The notes beneath the pieces are model-generated. The model had not been told where the DNA came from and ran no database searches. It saw nothing but the letters and a program-made list of their open reading frames with translations. This document shows positions 26,226 to 36,042 of a DNA stretch of 64,000 nt, piece by piece. The first letter of the stretch is position 1. Each line of letters starts with the position of its first letter. The stretch comes from Okeanomitos corallinicola TIOX110 (GTDB lineage Bacteria; Cyanobacteriota; Cyanobacteriia; Cyanobacteriales; Nostocaceae): the NCBI RefSeq assembly GCF_038050375.1, contig NZ_CP150886.1:186001-250000 (forward strand), written 5' to 3'. Position numbers and translations under genes: made by a program.

Positions 26226-26570
26226 TTAACTGATTTCTTGAATAGAAACAGATGTTTGCCGATTTTGATTTAAGAATTCACAAACTTTGGTTGGTGCATG
26301 ACTTGAGTCCGGTATTACAAGTTCATCGGATTTAAAGATAATATCATTATAATCTTGCATCTGACGTAATTCCATAATATTCTTTTTGATTTTATTAAGT
26401 TCGGTTTTAACTGAATTCCAGTCTAAACCTTCTTCTAAGAAGACATCTAATAAATTAACCCAACCACCCCAAAATTTCGATAGCAAGAAAGAAGTTTTTG
26501 GTTTATTTTTGCCTTTTAGACCTATTGCTTTAAATACCTCTGCACCCTCTTGCTCCAGTTGATTTGCCAT
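26226..26570 (-). CDS. Hypothetical protein
   Basis: A 114-residue, probably helical soluble protein (MANQLEQEGAEVFKAIGLKG, later LNKIKKNIMELRQMQDYNDI). I do not recognise a family. Composition and length look like a real but lineage-specific gene. It lies between two AT-rich gaps with no partner. The segment IPDSSHAPTKVCEFLNQN has the only cysteine. Confidence 0.5.
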   Translation of the reverse strand: MANQLEQEGAEVFKAIGLKGKNKPKTSFLLSKFWGGWVNLLDVFLEEGLDWNSVKTELNKIKKNIMELRQMQDYNDIIFKSDELVIPDSSHAPTKVCEFLNQNRQTSVSIQEIS

Positions 26571-26656
26571 TGAAAATATTTGAATGTCTATTTGTGGTTA
26601 ATAATTGATATTATTTTAGTATAAATAATGTATTTTTATACCAATCTAAACAAAGT

Positions 26657-26797
26657 TTGCTACAGATAGGACATCCTCAAATAAAATCACCATTAATTGC
26701 AGAAACAATAAACGGTGAGGTTAACTGTACATTCGCATATTACACCTGGACTTCTCAATTTGATGCGGTACAGACACGAATTATACAACGCTTATAG
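26657..26797 (+). pseudogene. Possible fragment of a protein-coding gene
   Basis: An open frame of 46 codons from TTG 26657 (open further upstream without ATG) has a protein-like composition (SPLIAETINGEVNCTFAYY, then TSQFDAVQTRIIQRL). There is no proper start or ribosome-binding site. It may be the C-terminal remnant of a lost gene, or chance. The family is not recognised. Confidence 0.25.
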
Positions 26798-26836
26798 TGC
26801 AACCATCTTGCCCACTACTGGTATACTTCACTTAAA

Positions 26837-26908
<72 letters not shown>

Positions 26909-26945
26909 ATACTACGATATAAAAGCATAACATATATTTACAAAA

Positions 26946-27191
26946 ATGGTAGACCAAAAGCTCAAAAATCGTTTAAAAGCCGAAGCTGCTGCACCCTATC
27001 GGGGATTAAGAAAATTTATTTATATTGGTGTTGGTGCTTCCGGTTTTATTGGTGCATTTGTCTTTTTCTTCCAACTACTAGCAGGTAGAAACATAGAAAC
27101 TGCCTTACCTAACTTTGCCCTACAGACAGGAATAATTGCCCTCATGGTATTCCTGTGGAGATGGGAACAAAAGCACTCAAAAAAGGTATGA
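26946..27191 (+). CDS. DUF3493 small membrane protein
   Basis: An 81-residue protein beginning MVDQKLKNRLKAEAAAPYRG and then LRKFIYIGVGASGFIGAFVF, the DUF3493 signature, with two membrane segments (about 23-45 and 58-73). The same domain is found in plant/algal LPA1/REP27-type photosystem II assembly factors, so a thylakoid role is plausible but inferred. A perfect 20-bp palindrome follows eight bases after the stop. Confidence 0.9.
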   Translation: MVDQKLKNRLKAEAAAPYRGLRKFIYIGVGASGFIGAFVFFFQLLAGRNIETALPNFALQTGIIALMVFLWRWEQKHSKKV

Positions 27192-27199
27192 GTCAGGAG

Positions 27200-27219
27200 G
27201 GGCGAACGGCCGTTCGCCC
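27200..27219. repeat. Perfect 20-bp palindrome
   Basis: GGGCGAACGGCCGTTCGCCC is its own reverse complement and is much richer in GC than its surroundings. Such short palindromes are dispersed in many cyanobacterial genomes. It could also terminate the DUF3493 transcript, but no T-run follows. Confidence 0.85.
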
Positions 27220-27253
27220 TTACAGGATTCAGAATGAAAAATTAATGTTTCCA

Positions 27254-27274
27254 CTGTCACCTGTCACCTGTCAC
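27254..27274. repeat. Tandem heptamer CTGTCAC x3 (STRR type)
   Basis: Three exact copies just downstream of the SLH protein gene. The same heptamer, on either strand, recurs at 45090-45110 and 51145-51165. Confidence 0.85.
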
Positions 27275-27279
27275 CTCTC

Positions 27280-28956
27280 TTACTGCGGTTTCACTACATA
27301 AGCAGAAGAAATAGGTTCGGCCCTACCAATAGACACAAGTGCTTGATAAACAAAGGCTGCAATTTCCGCCCTAGTAGCCTGACGATTAGGATCAAGTTGT
27401 TGAACTGAAGGATAATTAACTACTAACTCTCTTACAGTAGCCGCAGCCACAGACCCAATAGCATAATTAGGGATTTGACTGGCATCAGCATAAATACCAA
27501 GAACACTGTTATTGTTAGCACTGAAATTTAATCCATTAGCCAAAGCTACCAAAGCTTGTACTCTCGGAATTTGTTGCTGTGGTTTAAAAGTACCATCAGG
27601 ATAACCAGCGACAAACTGACTTTTGTAAGCTTCCTGAATTGCACTATAAGCCCAGAAATTAGTCTGAACATCCCTAAAATTAATCGCTGGACGTTTAACA
27701 GGAGGTTGTAAAGCCTTGGTAATAATAGCTGCAAACTGAGCGCGAGTTACAGGTTCATTTGGTCTAAAAGTCCCATCAGGAAAACCTGCAATAATATTTT
27801 GAGAGGCTAAAGCTTCAATGTATGTTTTTGCCCAATAACCATTAGGTACGTCTCGAAAACCAGAAGTACCAACACCACCATTATCAACAGGTGGGTTAAC
27901 TGTCGCTGCTACAAAATCAACTTCCCCAGAAATCCGCGCTTGATCAATATCATTACCAATAGCAAGAATCCGGTTTGATCTCGTAGCGTTATTCAAATCG
28001 TAACGGGTATTATTCCGAATCAGATTACCACCGGGATTCTCATTAGTCCCAAGGTTAGGAAGAGCATTAATGGTAACAACAATCCCATCTCGCTTATTAT
28101 TCTGAATCACGTTTTGACGCAGGATAGGCTTTGCAGATTCTGAGATAAAAAGACCATCTTGGTTTTGGGTAATTTGGTTTCCTTCCACTAAAGGCATAGA
28201 ATCACCACCAATAGCCAAACCAAAACCAGTATCCTCAAATGAGTTATTTCTAATTTCTCCCTGGGCAGATTTAGCTACAGAAACCCCATTTCCTCGATTC
28301 TGAAAGAAAATGTTATTTTCAATTTTGGGATTTCCCTCACCTGTGATAAAAACCCCTTCTCTACCACTATTAGTAAAAGTATTGTTTTTGATAGTAGGGT
28401 TGCTAGATTCTACCCAAATACCAGTACCCCGTAAATTAGGATTGGTAATATTTACACCTGTAATAGTAGTATTGTTTTCTGCTAAGATTGTCACATCCTG
28501 TCTAGCAAAAGTACGACTGGTGTAATAACCACCACCAATAATTGCTGTTCCCTGACCTCTGGTAGATTCATTACCTAGAAGTATTACACCTGGTTTAAGT
28601 ATTAAAGGGAAAGTTTCCCCAGTGTCTTTGGTATAGCTACCAGGAGCTAGTTTAATAACTGTATTCGACTGCGCCCGCGAAAGAGCAAAGGTAATAGTTT
28701 TATAAGGTGTTCCCTCAGTCAAACCAGCACCAGAACGATCTTGACCAATGGCAGGATTAACATAAATTAATGTTGCACTGGCGGGAATTTGGGCAATAAA
28801 CTGAGGACTATAACCAGCTTGTACCTGATTAGGTGGCAGGATAAAACTACCAGCAACGACCAACAAAGCTGTTAGACTGCTGGTTACGGATAAACGAGAG
28901 ATGTTAAAACCCCTAGATTTCATATTTTTGATGTACTTGCTTGCTGTACTTTCCAC
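27280..28956 (-). CDS. Surface protein: DUF1565 beta-helix plus SLH domains
   Basis: A 558-residue protein with a signal peptide region (about 18-48). A DUF1565/right-handed beta-helix domain spans about 60-340: LIYVNPAIGQDRSG, then ladders such as NPTIKNNTFTNSGREGVFI and GNPKIENNIFFQNRGNGVSV. The C-terminus carries three S-layer-homology repeats (about 370-545: FRDVPNGYWAKTYIEALA, FRDVQTNFWAYSAIQEA and a more divergent third). It is likely attached to the cell wall and exposed in the periplasm or surface, with a polysaccharide-binding or -modifying helix. No catalytic residues were identified. Confidence 0.92.
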   Translation of the reverse strand: MESTASKYIKNMKSRGFNISRLSVTSSLTALLVVAGSFILPPNQVQAGYSPQFIAQIPASATLIYVNPAIGQDRSGAGLTEGTPYKTITFALSRAQSNTVIKLAPGSYTKDTGETFPLILKPGVILLGNESTRGQGTAIIGGGYYTSRTFARQDVTILAENNTTITGVNITNPNLRGTGIWVESSNPTIKNNTFTNSGREGVFITGEGNPKIENNIFFQNRGNGVSVAKSAQGEIRNNSFEDTGFGLAIGGDSMPLVEGNQITQNQDGLFISESAKPILRQNVIQNNKRDGIVVTINALPNLGTNENPGGNLIRNNTRYDLNNATRSNRILAIGNDIDQARISGEVDFVAATVNPPVDNGGVGTSGFRDVPNGYWAKTYIEALASQNIIAGFPDGTFRPNEPVTRAQFAAIITKALQPPVKRPAINFRDVQTNFWAYSAIQEAYKSQFVAGYPDGTFKPQQQIPRVQALVALANGLNFSANNNSVLGIYADASQIPNYAIGSVAAATVRELVVNYPSVQQLDPNRQATRAEIAAFVYQALVSIGRAEPISSAYVVKPQ

Positions 28957-29040
28957 ACAGTCTAAAGTAAGAATGTCTAACTGTAAAACTCATGCAAAAG
29001 CATACTCCATCAAAGACTGTTATTCAGTGAAAATAGTTGT

Positions 29041-29106
29041 TAAAAAACAATAAGATTCAGTTAATTTTCACCATCATGCTGAGTATGGTATTAACTGAAT
29101 CTTATT
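29041..29106 (-). terminator. Strong hairpin, intrinsic terminator on the minus strand
   Basis: A perfect 17-bp inverted repeat (29049-29065 with 29090-29106) encloses a smaller ACCAT/ATGGT stem. On the minus strand it is followed by GTTTTTT. It lies about 100 bases after the stop of the small gene at 29209-29406 and about 90 bases before the SLH gene start, so it probably separates the two transcripts. Confidence 0.75.
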
Positions 29107-29208
29107 CAATGTAAAAAAAGTTAAATTTACTGTGGTTATACAATTTTATTCTTGTTTATTCCGTCATAAGCTATAGATCAAGTTTTCCCATAACCTTTTC
29201 GACAGTTA

Positions 29209-29406
29209 TTAGTAAGCTAAAGTTTCTAGGGTCTCTCTCAGGTATATTTGTACTTGCTGCTCTAAGCGTAAACCCTTGACTTGATCATTGCTCTCTAACT
29301 GCCAGCTTTGAAACCCAGAACTAGCAGAAATTGCATATTTTAGGCTTTGCCAAATATTTATGTCAGGAGAAAGTTGAACAGTGCTAGAAGCTGAAATTTG
29401 AGCCAT
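29209..29406 (-). CDS. Small conserved hypothetical protein
   Basis: The ATG at 29406 (MAQISASSTVQLSPDINIWQ) is preferred over 29424, because GAGGAA lies at a suitable distance before it. The 65-residue protein ends GLRLEQQVQIYLRETLETLAY. I recall near-identical small proteins in many filamentous cyanobacteria; function unknown. A strong hairpin terminator follows. Confidence 0.7.
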   Translation of the reverse strand: MAQISASSTVQLSPDINIWQSLKYAISASSGFQSWQLESNDQVKGLRLEQQVQIYLRETLETLAY

Positions 29407-29924
29407 AATTTTTTCATTCCTCATTTTTAACTTCCAGAATTAAAGAATTTTGAGTTTTAGACTAAAGATTTACTCTATTCCCCAAAAGAAATAAATTCAG
29501 AATACCAAATCTTACATCTGTGTATTGGGCAAGATGTCATCCATCTAGACCCTAAAAATCTAAAATCTTACTTAATCTTTTATTAAGATAACGTTGATCT
29601 AAAAGAAAATTCTGTGTTATTGATCACTAAAACCAGGGAAATACCCGGTTCAAGTCATCAAAAGCACTTATTTTTTTAATTAAAAAATAGATTCTTGTGT
29701 TTTTTTGTTTCTACGTCTACTAAATCTGTAAACATTAATCCTTCAATAGTCTTTAAATATCACACACTGAGGATTTAAACACCGATCTATCTGTAAACAT
29801 CTTCAGTTTTCTGTAGTATTGAGAGCCTTGAGCGCTGAGATTGTTGGAATGTTGAAGCAAAAACTAAGTCAATTCAACATTCATCAATTCAATCAGCACT
29901 CAGCACTCTTTACTCACCACCTGA
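29407..29924. other. Intergenic region downstream of infB
   Basis: About 500 bases of AT-rich DNA. GAATGTTGAA (29847-29856) and TTCAACATTC (29873-29882) form a perfect 10-bp stem. The repeat CAGCACT lies twice at 29894-29907 (STRR-like). No gene was recognised. The promoter of the small gene at 29406 must lie here. Confidence 0.5.
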
Positions 29925-32900
29925 CTACTTCGTCAGGTTGAGGGTACGGCGTTTAGTTACCATTTGGTAGGCTTCAATAATGTCACTTTCAGCCCAGTTA
30001 TGGAACTTATCAATACCGATCCCACATTCATAACCAGCGTTGACTTCGCGCACGTCCTCTTTCATCCGTTTGAGGGAATCTAGAACACCTTCATATACTA
30101 CCTTACTGCCACGACGGACTCTGACTTTGCAGTTACGGAGGAGTTTGCCCGATTGCACGTAACAACCAGCAACCGCACCACGGCCAACGGGGAAGACGGC
30201 ACGTACTTCCGTTTGTCCCAAGGATTCTTCCACTAACTCTGGTTCTAAGAGACCTTCCAAAGCTCCTTGGATATCCTCTAAGAGTTTGTAGATGATGTTG
30301 TATTCCCGGACATCCACACCAGCCTCATCAGCAGCTTGTCTTGCACCACTAGCATAGGTGGTATTAAAACCAATGATGACAGCGTTACTAGCAGCGGCTA
30401 AGTCAATATCTGTTTCTGTAATTTCTCCAGCAGTAGACAACAACATCCGAATTTGGACTTCGTTTTGGGGAATCTGCTTGAGAGAGCCAATAATAGCTTC
30501 TACAGAACCTTGGACATCTCCTTTCAAGATCAGGTTGAGTTCTTTTAATTCTCCTTCTTGAGCTTGAGCAGATAGGGTAGTTAGGGTAACTCTTCCTTGC
30601 AACAGTCGAGATTGACGTTGTTGGTCAGCTCGTTCGGCAGCGATCGCTCTGGCTTCTTTTTCGTTCTCGAACACTTCAAACTCATCACCAGCCGCGGGTA
30701 CATCACTTAAACCTAGTACCTCAACTGCACAGGAGGGAGTCGCCACATCTACACGTTTGCCTCTGTCATCTACCATCGCCCGGACTTTACCAAAGGAAGA
30801 TCCGGCTACTAGCATATCTCCAACTTTGAGAGTACCGTTTTGAATCAGTAGGGTAGCAACAGCACCTTTAGCTTTATCTAGGTGAGCTTCAATTACTGTT
30901 CCCTTCGCCACACGATCTGGGTTAGCAGATAGTTCGGCTACTTCTGCTACCAACAGCAGCATTTCTAGGAGTGTATCGAGGTTTTCGCCCTTGATGGCAC
31001 TAACTGGAACCATGATGGTTTCACCGCCCCAATCTTCTGCGGTCAACCCATAATTAGTTAGTTCTTGTTTAACTCGCTCTTGTTGCGCCCCTTCTTTATC
31101 AATTTTGTTGATAGCAACAACAATTGGTACACCTGCGGCCTGAGCATGGCTAATGGCTTCTACTGTTTGAGGGCGCACACCATCATCGGCAGCAACCACC
31201 AAAATAGCAATATCTGTAACCCTTGCGCCCCTAGCTCGCATAGCTGTAAAAGCTTCGTGACCAGGAGTATCAAGGAACACAATTTGTTGTTTTTTGCCAT
31301 CATGCTCCACATCAACGTGGTATGCACCAATATGTTGAGTAATACCACCAGCTTCCCCAGAAGCCACCTTAGTCTTGCGAATTGAATCCAGCAAGGTGGT
31401 TTTACCGTGGTCTACGTGACCCATAATTGTCACTACGGGAGGACGACGGATTAAATGATCCAGATCCGCAATGTCAATCATTTCTGTGACTTTGCGGGCT
31501 TCTGCTTCTGGTTCAACTGTTTCTACCTCTACCTCTAGTTCTTTAGCCACTAAGGTAATGGTAGGAATATCCAGATTTTGGGTAATGCTGACAGCCATGC
31601 CTTTCATGAACAGGATTTTGACAATCTCTGTGTCGGCCATAACTAAGGCATCAGCTAATTCCTGTACAGTCATTGGCCCGGTGATGACCAGTGTACTTGG
31701 TCTTTCTCGCTTGACTTCTACTTCCTGTTGACGACGGTTTTGGTCGCGGTAAGAGCCAGACTTTCTATTTTTAGTAGGGGCAGCAGTAACTAATGTTGGT
31801 TGCTGTGTTGGTTTAGCGGACTTGGGTTTGGGTGGACGAGCAATGGAAAGACTGACCTGAACGGTAGCTGGAATTTCCAAACCCTCTTCATCTAAGTCTT
31901 CTTCAAAGTCGTCTTCGACGATGGGTTTAACTCGTTTGCCTTTTGGTCCTACCTTAGACTTCTCTTTAATTTCGTCTATTATTTCTTCTTCTTGCCATTT
32001 CTTACCACCTTTGGCTGGCCGTGGTGGTGTTGGACGTTTTAAGTCCAGTAATTCCGGGCTGATTACTTCATTGGAAGATGTATCTTTTTTCTGCCCGGCA
32101 GACATTGGTTTAGGTGGAGTAGCTACTGGCATAGCTGCTACTGCCCCTTCACTAGAACGGGTAGGTTTGTTAGGCCGTTGCACCTCAGTTATTGGTGTAG
32201 GTGCAGATCTAGCACCCCTATGTTCTGGTCTCGATGGTGATGAACGACCTGATTTTTGTGGTGTTCCTTGTCCTGCCTCTTCTCCTGTCCCTTTGCCAAT
32301 CTTGGGTTTTGTCTGTTCCCTTTCTTCTTGATTATGCCGCTTGCGTTCGTGTTTGAGAATTGGTTTCTCTGCTGGAGATAACTGTTCTTTGGCAGTAAGG
32401 TTTTCTTCTAGTGGTCTTGCTGGTGGAGCAACCAATTGTGGTTTTTGGGGTTTTTCCGGTTTTGGTTTGGAAGAAACACCCTTTTCTGGTTTTTCTGCTT
32501 TGATTTTATCTGTTCCTGATTGACCATTGGGTTTATGATCAGGTTTGACCACACTGGGTTTTTGTGGTGTTTCTGATTGATTCTTAGATACAGGTCGAGT
32601 TGGTGGTGCCGTCGGCTTCATGGGCGAAACTTGTGTAGCGAAAGGCCGTGGAGGTGAAGGATTAGAAGGAGAGTTAACTGTAGCTTCATCATCTGTGCTA
32701 TCAGATGAAGCTGGTTGATTATTTATAGCAACTGACGCATCTGGTGCGTTGGAGGTAGTGTTTCTCAAGATTTTGGGTTTACGAATTTCCAAAATTTGCT
32801 GTTTGTGGTTTGTACCAGGTCGGTTACTTCCACCTGTTTGGTGCAAATTTGATTTATTACTGTTTGTACCTAATTCATTTCTAGGCGAGACACCCGTGAC

Positions 32901-33068
32901 TGCGAGTTTTTCCGCAGATGCACGAATTTGTTCAGCCTCGGATTCTGAGATCGTGCTGCTATGACTTTTGACCGCGATACTGAGCTGGTCGCAAATTGCT
33001 AATAGCTCTTTATTATCCAAATTCAATTCCTTTGATAATTCGTAGATTCTAACTTTGCCGTTGTTCAT
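29925..33068 (-). CDS. infB: Translation initiation factor IF-2
   Basis: IF-2 delivers formyl-methionyl-tRNA to the 30S subunit and promotes subunit joining. The 1047-residue protein starts with an IF2_N helix ([20 protein letters not shown]). A Pro/Lys-rich disordered stretch of about 400 residues follows, typical of cyanobacteria. Then come a second IF2_N region and the G domain: [23 protein letters not shown] and NKIDKEGA. Domains II-IV reach to the C-terminus. It is the last gene of rimP-nusA-ylxR-infB; an unusually long 484-base gap separates it from ylxR. Confidence 0.97.
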   Translation of the reverse strand: MNNGKVRIYELSKELNLDNKELLAICDQLSIAVKSHSSTISESEAEQIRASAEKLAVTGVSPRNELGTNSNKSNLHQTGGSNRPGTNHKQQILEIRKPKILRNTTSNAPDASVAINNQPASSDSTDDEATVNSPSNPSPPRPFATQVSPMKPTAPPTRPVSKNQSETPQKPSVVKPDHKPNGQSGTDKIKAEKPEKGVSSKPKPEKPQKPQLVAPPARPLEENLTAKEQLSPAEKPILKHERKRHNQEEREQTKPKIGKGTGEEAGQGTPQKSGRSSPSRPEHRGARSAPTPITEVQRPNKPTRSSEGAVAAMPVATPPKPMSAGQKKDTSSNEVISPELLDLKRPTPPRPAKGGKKWQEEEIIDEIKEKSKVGPKGKRVKPIVEDDFEEDLDEEGLEIPATVQVSLSIARPPKPKSAKPTQQPTLVTAAPTKNRKSGSYRDQNRRQQEVEVKRERPSTLVITGPMTVQELADALVMADTEIVKILFMKGMAVSITQNLDIPTITLVAKELEVEVETVEPEAEARKVTEMIDIADLDHLIRRPPVVTIMGHVDHGKTTLLDSIRKTKVASGEAGGITQHIGAYHVDVEHDGKKQQIVFLDTPGHEAFTAMRARGARVTDIAILVVAADDGVRPQTVEAISHAQAAGVPIVVAINKIDKEGAQQERVKQELTNYGLTAEDWGGETIMVPVSAIKGENLDTLLEMLLLVAEVAELSANPDRVAKGTVIEAHLDKAKGAVATLLIQNGTLKVGDMLVAGSSFGKVRAMVDDRGKRVDVATPSCAVEVLGLSDVPAAGDEFEVFENEKEARAIAAERADQQRQSRLLQGRVTLTTLSAQAQEGELKELNLILKGDVQGSVEAIIGSLKQIPQNEVQIRMLLSTAGEITETDIDLAAASNAVIIGFNTTYASGARQAADEAGVDVREYNIIYKLLEDIQGALEGLLEPELVEESLGQTEVRAVFPVGRGAVAGCYVQSGKLLRNCKVRVRRGSKVVYEGVLDSLKRMKEDVREVNAGYECGIGIDKFHNWAESDIIEAYQMVTKRRTLNLTK

Positions 33069-33552
33069 CCACTCTTTCCCCTTTAATTTACAGTTTTAGC
33101 GGATGGTTGCCTGGTTGGCGACATCTCCATCCTTTGATCACTGTTTTTTAGGTTGCCCTTGGTGATTTTGCCGGTGCCTCCATTTAGGAAAGAGAGATGT
33201 TTCGGTTTAATGCTGGTATTTCCATCAGGAAGGATTTTGGACGGATTTGCACAAGAACTTCTAGTTAAAGAGTTTTTGTCCAGCTTTTACTCCGAATTGC
33301 GCTTGATCGCTACCAGGTTTCCATGCTTGAATTTTTGGTTTTGCTGATTCTGAGTCTTTCACAACACAATCGAGTAAAACTTTCTGGGAGTATTGCTGAT
33401 TCGTCTCCCTTAGTTTTGGAGAGCCGCTTGCTTTTACACCCATTTACTATTTTGGCACTAACCCCAACGATACCAGAGGACGTGATGAAAGAGCCAATTG
33501 TTCGGCTTTCATCACAATTTCTCTAGAAATTACCGTCTGCAAGATGTTCCAA
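33069..33552. other. Long gap between ylxR and infB
   Basis: 484 bases inside an otherwise compact operon. Several overlapping short frames exist on both strands, but none has convincing composition. The stretch is richer in GC than typical gaps here. It may contain a leader or promoter for infB, or a decayed gene. Confidence 0.5.
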
Positions 33553-33825
33553 TTAAATTTGTTTTTCTTGGGTATTGCTTTGATTTAGACGCTGCCACAG
33601 TGTTTGATACAGTGTTTCTGGCACTGTTCCATGTAGCGATCGCCCTAATCTATTTTTTTTCTGAGCAGCTTGTAAGCAGCTACTTGTAGGACACATATAG
33701 GCAGAACGCCCCATGCCCTGATCTAATTGTACCTTCCCAGATGGAAAGACGCGGGCAATCCGCCAAAACTCTTGTTTAAGTCCTACTCGGCGACAACTCA
33801 GACAACGCCGATAATTTGGTTTCAT
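33553..33825 (-). CDS. ylxR: YlxR family RNA-binding protein
   Basis: A 90-residue DUF448 protein with the signature RRCLSCRRVGLKQEFWRIAR (the family C-x2-C and basic surface). VQLDQGMGRSAYMCPTSSCL and a basic C-terminal helix follow. It lies between nusA and infB, as in many bacteria. Members bind RNA; effects on RnpA/RnpB have been reported for some homologues. The start is clear, with 115 bases to nusA. Confidence 0.93.
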   Translation of the reverse strand: MKPNYRRCLSCRRVGLKQEFWRIARVFPSGKVQLDQGMGRSAYMCPTSSCLQAAQKKNRLGRSLHGTVPETLYQTLWQRLNQSNTQEKQI

Positions 33826-33940
33826 CGGATTTGTGTTCAGCTAGAGGTCGGCAGTTTGTAGTCTTTGAGAGTTAGTGTGAACTAATTTTGACCCCGACTA
33901 ATTACTTTCTAGTTTACCTTTAACAGTTGATTGTTAAAAG

Positions 33941-35248
33941 TTAATCACCAAAAGTATCGGCATTGGCGGGTTGATATTCCTCGCTCATGTCAAAATTATC
34001 ATTTTCTAATTCTAATTCTTCTTGCTGTTGATCTTCTAGTTCCTCCATCTCATTTTCATCATCTTCCGGTTGATATTTGGCTCTGACTTCTGCAAATTTA
34101 GCATCCTCTGCGGCATAGTCATATTTGGCTTTATCTTTAATGTCTATTTTCCAACCGGTTAAACGAGCTGCTAGTCTGACGTTCTGTCCTTCTTTACCAA
34201 TGGCTAGACTGAGTTGATCTTCTGCTACTAACACATGGGTTTGTCGGCTTTCGGGATCCATTAAGCGGACTTCATCTACTCTGGCTGGACTTAAAGCATT
34301 GGCGATATAGGTTGCTGGATCTGGAGACCAGCGAATTACGTCTATTTTTTCCCCCCGTAGTTCATTTACTACTACTTGAATTCTTGATCCCCTAGCACCA
34401 ATACAAGCTCCGACTGGGTCTACGTCCCGATCTAGGGTGTCTACGGCTATTTTTGTTCGTGGGCCAACATAACGGGAAGGTGGGTTGGCTTCTCTGGCTA
34501 CGGCTACTATTCTGACAACTTCGTCTTCTATTTCTGGGACTTCGTTGGCAAATAAGTAAACTACTAAGCCGGCATCGGCACGGGATACGAGTAACTGGGG
34601 TCCGCGTTGTTGTCCTTGGGAAACTTTCTTCAGGTACACCTTAAAGGCTGTGTTAGACCTATAGGTGTCGTTTGGTAGTTGTTCTCGTTTTGGTAGTTCG
34701 GCTTCTACTTCTGGCTGTCCAAAACCGCTACTGACTGCCAAAATTACAGATTGTCTTTCAAATCTTAAAACTCTTGCTTGTAAAACTGTGCTTTCTAAAT
34801 CTTGGAATTCTTCTTGTACCATTTGGCGCTGTTGATCCCGCAATTTTTGCGCCAGTACCTGTTTGGTTTGCATGGCGGCCATGCGTCCAAATTCTCCTTG
34901 ATCTGGGGTGACATCCAAGACTACAGAATCTCCAGATTGGGCTTCAGGAGCTACCTGTTGTACTTCTTCTAGGGAAATTTGATGATCAGAGTTACTAACT
35001 TCTTCCACTATGGTTTTGGTGGCAAGGACTCGAAATCCTTCGCTTTCTATGTCTAGCTCTACTTCAAAGTTATCAAAATACTCTTCGTCAAATTGTTTGC
35101 GTTCTAAATTTTGGGCGCGGCGATATTTTTCGTAACCTTTTAGTAATGCTTCTCTTATAGATGATTGTACAGCCAAACGCGGTAAATTTCGTTCTTGACT
35201 AATTGTTTCGATTAACTCTTTTAATTTAGGTAACGTAACCATTGACAT
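33941..35248 (-). CDS. nusA: Transcription termination/antitermination factor NusA
   Basis: NusA binds RNA polymerase and nascent RNA to control pausing and termination. The ATG at 35248 (MSMVTLPKLKELIETISQER) is chosen because AGGAG lies nine bases upstream. The 435-residue product has the N-terminal polymerase-binding domain, an S1 domain (about 125-210), and two KH domains (GPRTKIAVDTLDRDVDPVGA onward and SLAIGKEGQNVRLAARLTGW). A short acidic tail (EDDENEMEELEDQQQ) replaces the extra C-terminal repeats of the E. coli protein. It follows rimP in the operon. Confidence 0.96.
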   Translation of the reverse strand: MSMVTLPKLKELIETISQERNLPRLAVQSSIREALLKGYEKYRRAQNLERKQFDEEYFDNFEVELDIESEGFRVLATKTIVEEVSNSDHQISLEEVQQVAPEAQSGDSVVLDVTPDQGEFGRMAAMQTKQVLAQKLRDQQRQMVQEEFQDLESTVLQARVLRFERQSVILAVSSGFGQPEVEAELPKREQLPNDTYRSNTAFKVYLKKVSQGQQRGPQLLVSRADAGLVVYLFANEVPEIEDEVVRIVAVAREANPPSRYVGPRTKIAVDTLDRDVDPVGACIGARGSRIQVVVNELRGEKIDVIRWSPDPATYIANALSPARVDEVRLMDPESRQTHVLVAEDQLSLAIGKEGQNVRLAARLTGWKIDIKDKAKYDYAAEDAKFAEVRAKYQPEDDENEMEELEDQQQEELELENDNFDMSEEYQPANADTFGD

Positions 35249-35383
35249 ACGCATTATCTCCTTAATTTCTATGTCATTAACCAGCAAAATTTTGTATTTT
35301 CAATCTTGGATCTCAGATTTTTATCTAAAACCCCTCATCTAAAACTCCTCATCTAAAACCCTTAATCTAAAATCTCAATTTAG

Positions 35384-35845
35384 TTAAATGCCCTCGTCCA
35401 GTTGCACCCTGGTTACTTGGGATCGGGGAATTCCAACTATTCGTCCTTTTTGATTTAAGTAAATTTTTGTTTCATCCCGGCGGACTAATTTCCCTATCCA
35501 ATCTTGTTTTCCTTCGTAGGGTGGGGAAGTGGAGATGATGATGGGAAATCCTTTAAAGGAGATAAACTCCCTATCAGTTTCTATTTGTCGGGAAATGCCA
35601 GGACTAGATACTTCCAATACATAGGCATCTGGAATGATCTCTGTCGCGTCTAAGGAATTTTCTAAGGCACGGCTCATCCTTTCGCAATCGTCTAAACCAG
35701 TATCTTTTTGAGGATTACGAATATCTACTCGCAACACTGGTGGACGTTGGTTAGTATGAAAAACTATGCCAACAATTTCCAATTCCAGTTCTTCTGCTAC
35801 TGGTTTGGCTAATTCAATAATTTGTGTAACTAGAGGATGAGTCAT
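35384..35845 (-). CDS. rimP: Ribosome maturation factor RimP
   Basis: RimP assists 30S subunit assembly. The ATG at 35845 gives the usual start [20 protein letters not shown]; the longer frame from TTG 35857 begins inside the T-run of a terminator-like hairpin and is less likely. The 153-residue protein shows [34 protein letters not shown] and [20 protein letters not shown], all family-typical. No Shine-Dalgarno sequence is visible before the ATG. It is the first gene of rimP-nusA-ylxR-infB. Confidence 0.94.
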   Translation of the reverse strand: MTHPLVTQIIELAKPVAEELELEIVGIVFHTNQRPPVLRVDIRNPQKDTGLDDCERMSRALENSLDATEIIPDAYVLEVSSPGISRQIETDREFISFKGFPIIISTSPPYEGKQDWIGKLVRRDETKIYLNQKGRIVGIPRSQVTRVQLDEGI

Positions 35846-35856
35846 GGGAGAATTCA

Positions 35857-35884
35857 ATAAAAAAAGTGGGCTTCTTACCCACTT
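35857..35884 (-). terminator. Terminator-like hairpin in the rimP leader (attenuator candidate)
   Basis: AAGTGGG (35884-35878 read on the minus strand) pairs with CCCACTT (35870-35864) around a 7-base loop, followed by a run of seven T. It ends only about 12 bases before the rimP ATG, too close for a promoter in between. The rimP mRNA must therefore pass through it. This suggests attenuation of the operon, as known for NusA-controlled leaders in other bacteria. Terminating the gene at 36043-37488 is the alternative role. Confidence 0.65.
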
Positions 35885-36042
35885 CCTGCGATAGGGATAT
35901 CTTCCAAGAAGTTCTGTGACGAACCGTTATTGATTCGCCCCTAACATGAGTGTAGCGTATTTTTTTCGTTAGTCATTAGTCATTACTCATTAGTGGGCAT
36001 TGGGTTATCTATTCTCTCCATTACCCCATCACCCTAAGCTCT

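Noticed and set aside
31065-33347. Several plus-strand frames inside and after infB
   Set aside because: Shadows of the infB reading frame, or frames in the ylxR-infB gap without coding signals.
35250-35287. TTG start of nusA at 35287
   Set aside because: AGGAG lies inside this extension at the right distance for the ATG at 35248, which also gives the typical N-terminus.
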